A stretch of DNA of 16,284 nt from CAYZQE01 sp964480635 (GCA_964480635.1 CAYZQE010000056.1:1-16284); one strand, 5' to 3'. Positions 5,943 through 14,530 are shown, counted from the stretch's first letter. Notes: generated from the letters alone by a model not told the origin. Program-made: numbers and translations.

Positions 5943-7736
5943 TTAATCAAGCGCCTTAATATCGTCTTGGACTGAAAATTGGATGGCATGTAACTTCGCA
6001 TAATAACCTTGCTTTTGGATGAGTTCTTGATGCTTGCCATGTTCGACAATTTCACCCTCATTCATCACCAATATGGTATCGGCATGTTCGATGGTGGTTA
6101 GCCGATGTGCGATCACTAATGTCGTGCGATCTTTCATTAATTGCTTTAAGGCATTTTGAATGTGCCTTTCAGATTCGGTGTCTAATGCTGACGTCGCTTC
6201 GTCTAATATTAAAATGGGCGCATTCTTTAATAAGGCACGGGCAATGGCAATACGTTGGCGTTGCCCGCCCGATAATAAAATACCTTTTTCGCCAACCATT
6301 GTCTCTAAGCCATCCGATAAATCAGCAATAAAATCGCTTGCATAAGCCTGCCTCATAGCGATTTGTAAGGCTTCTTCAGAACAGTCGTTCAATGAGCCAT
6401 AAGCAATGTTATTTCGTACCGTATCGTTAAACAAGCGCACATCTTGCCCAACATAAGCAATGTTATTTCTTAAAGATGCCAAGCTATAATCTTTAATTGA
6501 GTGCCCATCGATTAAAATGTCACCACTCGATAAATCATATAGCCTAGGGAGTAAATTAACCAGTGAAGATTTTCCGCTGCCAGAACGTCCGACGATAGCG
6601 ATTGTTTGATTAGCTTCAGCAGTAAAACTAACATCATTTAATACGTTACCACTTTGACCTCGATAACTTAAACCAACCGATCGAAATTCAATTTTTCCAT
6701 CTGTTTTTTTAAGTTGCTTTTGCCCTGTATCAATTTCAGCTTGTAACTTAGTGAATTCAAAAATACTTTCGCCGGCTGCAATACCTTTTTGAATATTCGC
6801 ATTAATGGTTGATAAGCTACGCATAGGTGCTAATAACATCGTCATTGCAAATATAAATGACATAAACTCACCCGAGGTGATTTTTCCAACCATTGCATCT
6901 GACGTAGCAAAAGCAACGATACCGGCAAATGCAATCGCTACAATCAATTGAGTCAGTGGCGTACTAATTGCTTTGGCGACCGATAGTTTTAAATTTTGCT
7001 TTAAATTTTGCTCATTCGCCTGTCTAAACTTATTTGTTTCGTACTCTTTGCCGCCAAATATCTTAACCACTCTATTGGCATCAATCGTTTCTTGCGCTAG
7101 ATGAGTCACATGACCTATCGACTTCTGAATTTGCCTACTAATACGTCTAAATCGACTAGCCAACTTAACAATGATAATAAAAACAAGCGGCCCTGCTATT
7201 AAAAAAATGCTTGTTAATTGCCAGCTTAACCAAAACATATAGGCCAATAACACAATAATTCGTAAAGTATCTTGTATCAAGGTGGTTAAGGAATTAGACA
7301 CTGCATGAGCTATTTGCTCTACATCAAACGAAAACTTACTCACAATTAAGGCGGATGATGAACGATCATATTCGTCTGTTGAAAGTACCATTAATTTTTC
7401 AAACAGTTGCGAGCGTAATTTATTAATCACTTGGCGACCAATATAATCCATACAATATGATCGTAAAAATACAGCAACCATACGCACTAAAAATATAGCA
7501 ATGATACCCAAGGGGATAAGCTTTGCCATTAAAGGGTCACGATTAATGAAACCTTCATCTAACATTGGCTTTATCAGGTAAGCGAAAGCAACATCCGACA
7601 GCGCAAAGATAACCATCCCTAATACAGCAAGGCCAAAATACTGTTTATATTCAAATGCTAATTTAAGTAACTCTTTGTAGGTTTCTACACCCGTTTTTGG
7701 CGAGCTGTTTGTGCTTGAAGCGACTTTATCGTTCAC
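5943..7736 (-). CDS. msbA: Lipid A export ABC transporter, permease/ATP-binding protein MsbA
   Basis: MsbA flips lipid A-core across the inner membrane using ATP. The 597-aa protein is a fused half-transporter with about six membrane helices in residues 25-320, followed by the ATPase domain. The latter has Walker A GRSGSGKSS (about 381-389), Q-loop region IAYVGQDVRLFNDTV, signature LSGGQRQRIAIARALL (about 485-500), Walker B ILILDEATSALD and H-loop VIAHRLTT. MLDEGFINRD near residue 60 is typical of MsbA. The ATG overlaps the exbD stop as ATGA, and lpxK follows directly, which separates it from other ABC exporters. Confidence 0.96.
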   Translation of the reverse strand: MNDKVASSTNSSPKTGVETYKELLKLAFEYKQYFGLAVLGMVIFALSDVAFAYLIKPMLDEGFINRDPLMAKLIPLGIIAIFLVRMVAVFLRSYCMDYIGRQVINKLRSQLFEKLMVLSTDEYDRSSSALIVSKFSFDVEQIAHAVSNSLTTLIQDTLRIIVLLAYMFWLSWQLTSIFLIAGPLVFIIIVKLASRFRRISRQIQKSIGHVTHLAQETIDANRVVKIFGGKEYETNKFRQANEQNLKQNLKLSVAKAISTPLTQLIVAIAFAGIVAFATSDAMVGKITSGEFMSFIFAMTMLLAPMRSLSTINANIQKGIAAGESIFEFTKLQAEIDTGQKQLKKTDGKIEFRSVGLSYRGQSGNVLNDVSFTAEANQTIAIVGRSGSGKSSLVNLLPRLYDLSSGDILIDGHSIKDYSLASLRNNIAYVGQDVRLFNDTVRNNIAYGSLNDCSEEALQIAMRQAYASDFIADLSDGLETMVGEKGILLSGGQRQRIAIARALLKNAPILILDEATSALDTESERHIQNALKQLMKDRTTLVIAHRLTTIEHADTILVMNEGEIVEHGKHQELIQKQGYYAKLHAIQFSVQDDIKALD

Positions 7737-8158
7737 TCTGAAATCTTCTGACTCGTTGCAATGGATAAATTAGTCAACCCTAGACGGCTGACAACATCTA
7801 ATGCAGTGACTAGCGCTTGAACTGGTGTTAACGCATCTGATTGCACCATGACTTGAATACTTTTATCACCATGACTAATTTGACGTTGAATCGAAGCCCT
7901 TAATGCAGCTGCACTACGGCTTGCGACTTGACGTCCATTTAAATAAAAATCACCTTTGGCATTAATAGTGATTTCGATTTTATTTTTACTGTTTTTAATT
8001 TGCTGAGAATCGGCTTTCGGTAAATTAATTTTCAACTGAGACGTGGTATCAAATGTTGTTGATACCATAAAAAATATCAATAATAAAAACACCACGTCGA
8101 TTAATGGCGTTAAGTTTACGTCAGCATCTTGCCCATCAGTCTTTGATCTAAATTGCAT
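7733..8158 (-). CDS. exbD: Biopolymer transport protein ExbD/TolR family
   Basis: This is a small proton-channel partner that works with ExbB at the inner membrane to energise an outer-membrane or periplasmic process. The 141-aa protein has a short cytoplasmic N-terminus, one membrane helix (LIDVVFLLLIFFMVSTTF, about 19-36) with the conserved channel Asp near its start, and a periplasmic domain with the family pattern VQALVTALDVVSRLGLTNLSIATS at its end. It starts 11 bases after exbB ends. An exbB-exbD pair next to msbA or lpxK occurs in Pseudomonas-like genomes. No TonB gene is visible in the window, so the partner is unknown. Confidence 0.92.
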   Translation of the reverse strand: MQFRSKTDGQDADVNLTPLIDVVFLLLIFFMVSTTFDTTSQLKINLPKADSQQIKNSKNKIEITINAKGDFYLNGRQVASRSAAALRASIQRQISHGDKSIQVMVQSDALTPVQALVTALDVVSRLGLTNLSIATSQKISE

Positions 8159-8169
8159 ACAATATAGGC

Positions 8170-8790
8170 CTATTCGGCAGCCTGCTTTCTAGTACTTTGT
8201 AGCACTTCGACAAACTTAATCGATTCTTGCTCCATCTCGACGACTAGTTCATCAGTTTTTCGCTTTAAAAAGCGATGAAAGATTAAACTTGGAATCGCAA
8301 CAGATAAACCCGCAGCAGTCGTTATTAAAGCCTCAGAAATACCGCCAGCTAGTTGCCCAGGATCACCAACACCACTGCTTGTAATCACTGCAAATACTTT
8401 AATCATACCAATAACCGTCCCTAATAATCCGAGTAATGGTGTAATCGTTGCAATCGTGCCTAAAGCATTCATGAAACGCTCTAATTCATGCGCCACAAAA
8501 CGACCCGACTCTTCAATTCTATCTTTGACCTCATTTCGCGATAAATGCCTATTCAGTAAACCTGCTGCTAAAATTTGACCTAATGGCGAACCTTGCTCAA
8601 TTTCAATAATATGGCTTTCTTTTAGTGCATCTTTTTTTAGTAACGTCCAAATGCCGTGTACTAATTTTTCTGGCACCACTTTTTTACGTTGTAGCGTCCA
8701 TAAACGCTCTGCAATAATCGCAAATGAGACAATAGAACTAAATATGATCGGTAGCATTAACCAGCCACCTGCTTGCACTAATTCCCACAC
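8170..8790 (-). CDS. exbB: MotA/TolQ/ExbB proton channel family protein
   Basis: This is the inner-membrane proton-channel subunit acting with the ExbD encoded next to it. The 206-aa protein has three predicted helices (about 10-30, 110-135, 145-170). The conserved core is ALGTIATITPLLGLLGTVIG followed by GGISEALITTAAGLSVAIPS, as in ExbB/TolQ. The start is GTG at 8790, supported by AAGGAG on the minus strand at 8799-8804, eight bases upstream. It is the first gene of the long envelope operon, with a good promoter candidate at 8831-8859. Which outer-membrane process it serves cannot be told from sequence. Confidence 0.93.
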   Translation of the reverse strand: MWELVQAGGWLMLPIIFSSIVSFAIIAERLWTLQRKKVVPEKLVHGIWTLLKKDALKESHIIEIEQGSPLGQILAAGLLNRHLSRNEVKDRIEESGRFVAHELERFMNALGTIATITPLLGLLGTVIGMIKVFAVITSSGVGDPGQLAGGISEALITTAAGLSVAIPSLIFHRFLKRKTDELVVEMEQESIKFVEVLQSTRKQAAE

Positions 8791-8830
8791 AAAAAAGTCT
8801 CCTTAAAGATTCATAATTTTAAAAACCAAC

Positions 8831-8859
8831 ATCATACGGGTGAGCGTTCCATTTGTCAG
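8831..8859 (-). promoter_or_regulatory. Sigma-70-like promoter of the exbB-hopJ operon
   Basis: On the minus strand, CTGACA (8854-8859) and TATGAT (8831-8836) are separated by exactly 17 bases. Each differs from the consensus hexamer at one position. Transcription would start near 8824, leaving about 34 untranslated bases that include the AAGGAG site of exbB. It sits just after the comEC stop, so it would separate the operon from comEC transcription. Confidence 0.6.
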
Positions 8860-8897
8860 CTCGAATCCCTCAAGAACCTCAGATAAAAACTAAAATT

Positions 8898-11198
8898 TTA
8901 ATGCCACAACGCTTTTTTAATATTTCTAAAATTTGAAACTGTAGTCCCTTCTTTAGTGACATTAAAAATAACAGCGCCATCAATCGCCGTATTAAACAAC
9001 GTGACATTTAATGCCTCGTAGCGATCCATAACCTCATGTTTTGGAAACCCCCAATGGTTTAAATACCCCGTTGTTGTCACCGCAAACAAAGGAGACACTG
9101 ATTGCAAGAATGCTTTTGTTGAAGACGTACGGCTACCATGATGCGGCACTAACAATATATCTGCTTTTAATTTTTGACTATAATTTTCAACCAGCTCGGC
9201 TTCTCTTTCTTTTTCAATATCACCGACTAATAAAACACTCCCATTAGCTGACTTAACTTTTAGGACACATGACCTATTGTTATCACTCACTATGTCTTCT
9301 GATATTATGGGTAAAAACTCAAATTTAACGCCATCCCACACCCAAGGTTGATAATGATGGCAATCAATAAAATCGAATTGCTGCTTTAAAAGTGCTTTCA
9401 TTTTTATTTTTGAGCCTGTTAAAAAGTAACGTTCAGTTATTCGCTCTGCTGTTAACGGCCAAATTCCACCGTAATGATCTTGGTCAGAATGACTCACAAT
9501 CGCCATATCCACGCTTCGCATTCCATTAGCCGCAAGATAGGGTTGCATTACCCACTTAGCCGGTTGATAACTTGATTCATTACCTGGCCCTAGGTCATAC
9601 AGCAAACTATGGTGTTGTGTTTTAATTAAAACAGATGTACCCATACCCACATCAAAAAAATGTACCAAAAATTCATTTTTACTAAGCTCTTCATCCCAAT
9701 AAAACCAAGGTAAAAGCATCAATAAAAGACTTGGAAGCTTAATCCTTAAATTTGGTAAAAATAATAACAACATGATGCCAATAGATGACATCAGCATTAA
9801 CCAAACTTGTTTATCACTTAAAGCAATGGCATCACCAAACACGACATTTAAAAACAGCAAATAGTTAACCAATTGTCGAATCAAAAAATCTAATAATTGA
9901 TATAAAAAAGTCACCCCAGCCCAATCTAAAGAGGATAAAGCAGTGGCTAATAAATTAAAGGGAATAACCACAAAGCTCATCACTGGAATTAACACCAGAT
10001 TAGCAAAAAAACTCGATACGATCAGTTGGTTGAAAACAATAGCATTCAGTGGAATAAACAGTAGTGAAAATGAGAGTTGCAGCAATAAAATTGATTTTAT
10101 TTTTGAATACGACCCTAGAACATACTGACTGATAACAATTAATAAAATTGCCAAAAATGATAACCAGAATGAAAATGACAACAGCGATAACGGCTGAAGT
10201 AACAACACCAAAATTAACGCTGCACAAAAGACATTTAAAAATGAATTTTTTTGGCGTCGTATAAAAGCAAAATAGAGTAACGACAACATAATTAATGCTC
10301 GCAGTGTCGGTAAACTAAACCCTGCTAATGCAGCATAAACAAGCGCTGATGACCATGCCCAAATAACCGCAAAATCTCTTTGGTTTAATCGCGTTTTAAA
10401 CTGCCTGTTTAAAACCAGCCATAAACGTGATGCCAAAAAATAGAACAATAATGATAATAAACCGACATGTAATCCAGAAATCACGAGTAAATGAGCCGTT
10501 CCTGTATCTACAAATAGTTTTTTCAAATCGGGTTTAAGTAATGTTTTATCACCGATAGATAGCGTTTGGAACAGCGCTATAAATTCAAATGACGACGCAT
10601 TATCTTTAATTTTATCGGATAACCATGACCGGACTTTTAACACATAATTTGAAGATTCGGCGATTAATTTTGGCGGGTATTTTGACAGCACATAAGCGGT
10701 AGCAGAGATCCCCTCAACAAACATCCAGCGTTCATAATCAAAGCCGCCTTCATTTTGATAACCATGAGGTGGCTGTAAACGGATTTTCATCCGCCAAATT
10801 TGCCCACCTTTAAGGTGCTGCGTTGTTCTATACCAATTTATCTTGATATTTTTGAGCTTTAAAATATCAAAATCGACATCTGAATCTATAATTTTAAGTG
10901 GTTTTGCCAAAAAGCTAACCGAATTAGATTTATTGCTAGGTAATTGTGTTATTTCTAACTCTAAGACTACCGTCGCTTTTTTTTGCAATTGATATCGTGC
11001 ATCAAGTTGAAATTGCACTGCAGCTTGTGTCCAAATAAAAAAGAATACGCCGATATAAGCCGCTCTAATTATATTTTTATTATAAAAAATAAAGATAATA
11101 AGCAAGGGTAAAAAAGAACACCAAAATAAATCCATGCGTGGCGCATGAAATACGCTAAAATAAGATCCTAAAAAGGCAGCTAAACTGGCTTGAATCAT
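8898..11198 (-). CDS. comEC: DNA internalization competence protein ComEC/Rec2
   Basis: ComEC forms the inner-membrane channel through which transforming single-stranded DNA enters. The 766-aa protein has the usual three parts: an N-terminal membrane and soluble (DUF4131-like) part, a multi-helix Competence domain including GTAHLLVISGLHVGLLSLLF (about 230-250), and a C-terminal metallo-beta-lactamase domain. The latter starts at VHFFDVGMGTSVLIK and has the metal site SHSDQDHYGG (near residue 566), LLVGDIEKE and VPHHGSRTSS (near 686). The length is normal and the frame intact. It starts at ATG 11198 and is divergent from the DUF2062 gene, with 63 bases between. No other competence gene is in view. 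Confidence 0.95.
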   Translation of the reverse strand: MIQASLAAFLGSYFSVFHAPRMDLFWCSFLPLLIIFIFYNKNIIRAAYIGVFFFIWTQAAVQFQLDARYQLQKKATVVLELEITQLPSNKSNSVSFLAKPLKIIDSDVDFDILKLKNIKINWYRTTQHLKGGQIWRMKIRLQPPHGYQNEGGFDYERWMFVEGISATAYVLSKYPPKLIAESSNYVLKVRSWLSDKIKDNASSFEFIALFQTLSIGDKTLLKPDLKKLFVDTGTAHLLVISGLHVGLLSLLFYFLASRLWLVLNRQFKTRLNQRDFAVIWAWSSALVYAALAGFSLPTLRALIMLSLLYFAFIRRQKNSFLNVFCAALILVLLLQPLSLLSFSFWLSFLAILLIVISQYVLGSYSKIKSILLLQLSFSLLFIPLNAIVFNQLIVSSFFANLVLIPVMSFVVIPFNLLATALSSLDWAGVTFLYQLLDFLIRQLVNYLLFLNVVFGDAIALSDKQVWLMLMSSIGIMLLLFLPNLRIKLPSLLLMLLPWFYWDEELSKNEFLVHFFDVGMGTSVLIKTQHHSLLYDLGPGNESSYQPAKWVMQPYLAANGMRSVDMAIVSHSDQDHYGGIWPLTAERITERYFLTGSKIKMKALLKQQFDFIDCHHYQPWVWDGVKFEFLPIISEDIVSDNNRSCVLKVKSANGSVLLVGDIEKEREAELVENYSQKLKADILLVPHHGSRTSSTKAFLQSVSPLFAVTTTGYLNHWGFPKHEVMDRYEALNVTLFNTAIDGAVIFNVTKEGTTVSNFRNIKKALWH

Positions 11199-11261
11199 TA
11201 GAACTGATTAATAATCTGATTAATAATAAAAAAACAGTCTGAACACTTAATAAAGACAAGA
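11199..11261. promoter_or_regulatory. Divergent comEC / DUF2062 control region with a 12-bp tandem repeat
   Basis: This 63-base spacer must carry promoters for both directions. It holds two adjacent perfect copies of CTGATTAATAAT at 11204-11215 and 11216-11227, followed by an A run. The repeat is very AT-rich and starts six bases upstream of comEC, so it may be a regulator site or a -10 region. No convincing -35/-10 pair can be assigned. Confidence 0.45.
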
Positions 11262-11774
11262 ATGCCAAAAAAATTAATTAAAAAATTACTGCCTAACCCC
11301 AACGCGATTATGAACAGTAAGGTGGTCAACGTTTTTGGTGATGCCTTACTTGAGCCCTCTCTTTGGCATATTAATAGACGTACTTGCTCTGGTGCTGTGG
11401 CTGTTGGTTTGTTTTGTGCATTTATACCGTTACCGTTCCAAATGTTTATTGCAGCGTTTCTGGCAATTATTTTTCGAGTCAACATCCTTATTGCTATTCC
11501 TTTAGTTTGGATAACAAATCCTATCACTATCCCACCAATTTTCTACTTTTGTTATCGCGTAGGGCTTTTTACTTTAAATAGAGAAACAGGGGAGTTTAAT
11601 TTTGAGCTTTCACTAAACTGGTTACTGAATGGCTTAATTGAAATATGGCAACCCTTCTTATTAGGTTGTTTTCTTGTGAGTTCCGTCACAGCTATCATAG
11701 GTTATGCTGTCGTTCAGTTCTTTTGGCGCTATCATATATGGCAATATATAAAAGAAAGAAAGTTTCGTCGTTAA
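11262..11774 (+). CDS. DUF2062 membrane protein
   Basis: This 170-aa protein of the DUF2062 family has unknown biochemical function. It has a basic N-terminus, the family core GAVAVGLFCAFIPLPFQMFI (44-63) continuing into FLAIIFRVNILIAIPLVW, then the conserved ITNPITIPPIFYFCYRVG (84-101). A third hydrophobic segment is at 132-155, and the C-terminal tail is basic. This matches an inner-membrane protein of three or four helices. A minus-strand open frame over the same bases is not real. The two small downstream genes probably share its transcript. DUF2062 genes often lie beside lol and comEC genes in gammaproteobacteria. Confidence 0.9.
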   Translation: MPKKLIKKLLPNPNAIMNSKVVNVFGDALLEPSLWHINRRTCSGAVAVGLFCAFIPLPFQMFIAAFLAIIFRVNILIAIPLVWITNPITIPPIFYFCYRVGLFTLNRETGEFNFELSLNWLLNGLIEIWQPFLLGCFLVSSVTAIIGYAVVQFFWRYHIWQYIKERKFRR

Positions 11775-11793
11775 CTAAATTTTGGAGCCTGGC

Positions 11794-11991
11794 ATGCAAA
11801 CTTCAGAACAAATTGAACACATCGTTCAACATAAAATTGATAAAGCAAATAATCAAAGAACAATCGCACGCATGAAAACAGCGCTTGATGACATTAAAAA
11901 AGGCGAAAAAATTGATGCTACTTATGCTTTTATTGGGTTGCTTTTACTCATCCCAATTGCATACTTTCTCACCATTACTTTTTTCTTTTAA
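11794..11991 (+). CDS. Small tail-anchored membrane protein, unknown function
   Basis: This 65-aa protein has a polar, charged N-terminal two thirds (QTSEQIEHIVQHKIDKANNQ onward) that looks helical, and one C-terminal membrane helix (YAFIGLLLLIPIAYFLTITF, about 44-63). The start is the ATG at 11794, with TTGGAG seven bases upstream; a TTG at 11782 is possible but unsupported. The stop overlaps the next gene as TAATG. I do not recognise a family. Tight spacing with its neighbours and base usage like theirs support a real gene. Confidence 0.72.
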   Translation: MQTSEQIEHIVQHKIDKANNQRTIARMKTALDDIKKGEKIDATYAFIGLLLLIPIAYFLTITFFF

Positions 11992-12314
11992 TGAACTTAT
12001 CTAACAATAAATTTTGTATTGTTTACTATATTGAAGAAGGATGCCTTGGCGCTAAAGGCTCTCAAATTATTGAAAGTTTTTGTCTATTTTTAGAACAGAA
12101 GCTGAATCCTCTAAATGATAACCTGTGTTATTGGCGCATTCTCCCACTTATTGATATCAATAAGCCTCACTTCGAATACTTACTGCTAGAAAAAAAACTT
12201 AAGCCAGAACAGGCTACCCGTTATCTAGCTAAATTCGGGCTTAATTTAGAACAGTTTGAAAATAATATCGATAACTTAGTGATTGACTTCATTGAAGAAT
12301 ATTTAGGCCGTTAA
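11991..12314 (+). CDS. Conserved hypothetical protein with GCLG motif
   Basis: This 107-aa soluble protein has no signal or membrane segment. The N-terminus reads FCIVYYIEEGCLGAKGSQII followed by an FC dipeptide. The middle has CYWRILPLID, and the C-terminus KLKPEQATRYLAKFGLNLEQF and IDFIEEYLGR. I recall similar short proteins with a GCLG...G...FC pattern encoded near lolC-lolD in Pseudomonas-like genomes; the function is unknown. It starts by a one-base overlap with the preceding gene. Its stop codon overlaps that of lolD on the other strand, sharing TTAA at 12311-12314. Confidence 0.8.
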   Translation: MNLSNNKFCIVYYIEEGCLGAKGSQIIESFCLFLEQKLNPLNDNLCYWRILPLIDINKPHFEYLLLEKKLKPEQATRYLAKFGLNLEQFENNIDNLVIDFIEEYLGR

Positions 12315-13012
12315 ATTTTTTCTTTACTCTCTGTTAAAGTTGAATCAGCTAGAGTCCACTGATAACTCATTCGAGCAGCCATTAATGGATCATGCGTCAC
12401 TATAATCAAAGCTGTTTGAATTCTTTCATTAAGCTCCATCATAATATCCATCACTTGCGCAGCCGTTTTTTGGTCTAAATTACCGGTCGGTTCATCTGCT
12501 AAAATACAATCAGGTTCTGTGACTAATGCTCTCGCTAACGCAATACGTTGCCTTTCGCCGCCAGATAATTCACCCGGTTTATGGTCTTCACGCTTAGATA
12601 ACCCTACATCAGTTAACATTTTTTTTGCTATAGTCAAAGCTTCTTCATGCTCTACTCCCCTAATAAATAAAGGCATGGCTATATTTTCTAATGCATTAAA
12701 CTCAGGTAACAAATGATGAAATTGGTACATAAAACCAAGGTGTTTATTGCGTACTAAACCAATATCACGGGCACTTAATTGGTTGACGTATTGACCGCAA
12801 ATAATCACTTCGCCAGCACTTGGCTTATCTAAACCACCCAGCAGATGCATAAGAGTACTTTTACCAGAACCCGATGTACCCATGATGGCGTGAGTTTCAG
12901 ACGCTCTAACTTGCAAATTAACATTTTTTATAACATCGACAGTTAAATCACCCTGACTAAACGTTTTATCAACAGCGTTAGCTTGCAACACAATCAAATG
13001 ACCATCACTCAT
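12311..13012 (-). CDS. lolD: Lipoprotein-releasing ABC transporter ATP-binding protein
   Basis: This is the ATPase of the Lol complex that extracts outer-membrane lipoproteins from the inner membrane and hands them to LolA. The 233-aa protein has Walker A GTSGSGKST (45-53), Q-loop FMYQFHHLLPEFNALENIAM, signature LSGGERQRIALARAL (149-163), Walker B CILADEPTGNLD (169-180) and H-loop VTHDP. The HHLLPEFNALENIAMP stretch and the adjacent permease gene mark it as LolD and not a MacB-like or FtsE protein. The ATG overlaps the end of the permease gene by eight bases. Confidence 0.95.
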   Translation of the reverse strand: MSDGHLIVLQANAVDKTFSQGDLTVDVIKNVNLQVRASETHAIMGTSGSGKSTLMHLLGGLDKPSAGEVIICGQYVNQLSARDIGLVRNKHLGFMYQFHHLLPEFNALENIAMPLFIRGVEHEEALTIAKKMLTDVGLSKREDHKPGELSGGERQRIALARALVTEPDCILADEPTGNLDQKTAAQVMDIMMELNERIQTALIIVTHDPLMAARMSYQWTLADSTLTESKEKI

Positions 13013-14264
13013 AACGTAAAGCCTCTGCTGGGTCTGTATGCCCAGCTTTTAAGGCGGGATAAAACGTCGCTAAAATTGACATAGAAAAAGATAACACAGC
13101 GATGCTAACGACATCATTCCACTCCATATCTGATGGTAAATCAGTAATGGGGTAAACCCCTTTTGGCAAAAATTGAGTTTGAAAAAAGTGCTCTAATGCG
13201 GGAATAATTGTTTCAATATTAAGTGAAATTATCACGCCAAGAATCACCCCTATCACTGTACCTATCACCCCTATTACAATACCTTGGATCATAAAAATTG
13301 CTAAAATAGAACGCGGAGACATGCCCAATGTTCTTAAGATGGCGATATCTGCCTGTTTATCAGTAACAACCATTACCAAAGTAGAAACAATATTAAAGGC
13401 CGCTACCGCTACGATTAAAGATAAAATAATAAACATGACTGTTTTTTCAGTTTGAATCGCCTTAAAATAATTACTGTGCCTTAAGGTCCAATCTGACACC
13501 CAAAAATCAACCCCTAATTGATCCCTTAATTGATATCTAACAGTTGGTGCAGCATCCATATCATTAAGCTTTAAACGTAATCCGCTTACTTTGCCATCAA
13601 ACCTAAAAAGCTTACTAGCATCTTGAGTATGTACTATGGCAGTCGCTTTATCATATTCATAAACACCAATTTCAAAAATACCAACAACTTTAAAACGTTT
13701 TAGCCTAGGTAACACGCCTATAGGTGATACCGTAGACTGAGGCGTAATCATAGTGATTCGATCACCGACAATCACATCAAGTGAGTCTGCCAAACCAGAG
13801 CCTAAAACAATGCCAAAGCCACCTTCTTTAATATCTGATAATTCACCAATAACCATATGCTGATAAATTTCAGACACTGTATTTTCAAACTCAGGATTAA
13901 TGCCGCGAATAATGGCACCACTTACCGAACTTTTATTTGAAAGCATTGCTTCAGCTTCTACATAAGGTGCGTAGCCGATGACTTCATCATTGTTTTTAAC
14001 TTTTTGCGCTAAGGCGGACCAATCGTCTAAACGATTATCATAACTAGACACAGTGATATGGGAGACCATCCCCAAAATCCGTTCACGCAGCTGATTTTCA
14101 AAACCATTCATCACCGATAAAACGACAATTAAGGCCATGACACCTAAGCCTACGCCAAGCATAGATATTAATGAAATAAAGGAAATGAAATTGTTACGGC
14201 GTTTAGCGCGTGTATAACGCAAACCAATAAACAGCTCAATAGAATTAATAAGTGGGGTTTTCAT
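13005..14264 (-). CDS. lolC: Lipoprotein-releasing ABC transporter permease LolC/LolE family
   Basis: This is the membrane subunit of the lipoprotein-release transporter. The 419-aa protein has an N-terminal helix (about 25-50) preceded by the family start FIGLRYTRAKRRNNFISFIS, and the Lol signature MNGFENQLRERILGMVSHI. A large periplasmic domain is followed by three C-terminal helices near 273-300, 315-345 and 375-400 and the end SILATFYPALKAGHTDPAEA. It forms a two-gene unit with lolD; no second permease (lolE) is present next to it. It could therefore be a single hybrid permease (LolF-type) or LolC with lolE elsewhere. No clear ribosome-binding site precedes the ATG at 14264. Confidence 0.93.
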   Translation of the reverse strand: MKTPLINSIELFIGLRYTRAKRRNNFISFISLISMLGVGLGVMALIVVLSVMNGFENQLRERILGMVSHITVSSYDNRLDDWSALAQKVKNNDEVIGYAPYVEAEAMLSNKSSVSGAIIRGINPEFENTVSEIYQHMVIGELSDIKEGGFGIVLGSGLADSLDVIVGDRITMITPQSTVSPIGVLPRLKRFKVVGIFEIGVYEYDKATAIVHTQDASKLFRFDGKVSGLRLKLNDMDAAPTVRYQLRDQLGVDFWVSDWTLRHSNYFKAIQTEKTVMFIILSLIVAVAAFNIVSTLVMVVTDKQADIAILRTLGMSPRSILAIFMIQGIVIGVIGTVIGVILGVIISLNIETIIPALEHFFQTQFLPKGVYPITDLPSDMEWNDVVSIAVLSFSMSILATFYPALKAGHTDPAEALRYE

Positions 14265-14530
14265 GGCGCGAGATTAAACCATGAAAGCATCAAGCTTAGA
14301 AGCCATTGAGGCAAAGAAATAGCAAAAAACGTCACAAGATTTTTCTATAGGAGCCTCTGATTAAGTTAATAAAATTTGAGCGCAGAAAAAACTGTCGCGA
14401 TTTTCGGTGAAAATATCGGCAGTTTTAGTAAGCTCAAAATTATTGGACTTATTCAGAAGCTTCTATAGTGAGATTAACGTTCATCAATGATATAGTTCAA
14501 TGTAACGAAATATTAAAATAACGATTGATT
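14265..14530. other. Divergent spacer between lolC and the 101-aa secreted protein gene
   Basis: This 266-base spacer must carry promoters for both flanking genes, but almost half of it is a palindromic element (14346-14467). That leaves about 80 bases on the lolC side and 63 on the other. No strong promoter hexamer pair could be assigned with confidence on either side. Confidence 0.5.
14346..14467. mobile_element. Palindromic MITE-like element D between divergent genes
   Basis: The outer ends (CTATAGGAGCCTCTGATTAA and CTATAGAAGCTTCTGAATAA, each read inward) are imperfect inverted repeats, and pairing continues inward: AAAATTTGAGC with GCTCAAAATTATT, then AACTGTCGCGATTTTC with GAAAATATCGGCAGTT around a four-base loop. 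The whole 122 bases form one imperfect hairpin. The right end is close to the fragment at 1-46 (GAAGC.TCTGA.TAAGTCC.ATAATTTT), so the element belongs to the same group as A and B. Flanking TATA at 14346-14349 and 14464-14467 is a possible four-base target duplication. It encodes nothing. Confidence 0.8.

Noticed and set aside
10000..10227. 75-aa open frame inside comEC on the same strand
   Set aside because: It is a different frame of an intact 766-aa ComEC, with no start signal of its own.
11198..11527. Minus-strand 109-aa open frame over the DUF2062 gene and comEC upstream region
   Set aside because: It lies opposite a well-supported DUF2062 gene, has no recognisable domain and would leave the plus-strand family match unexplained.
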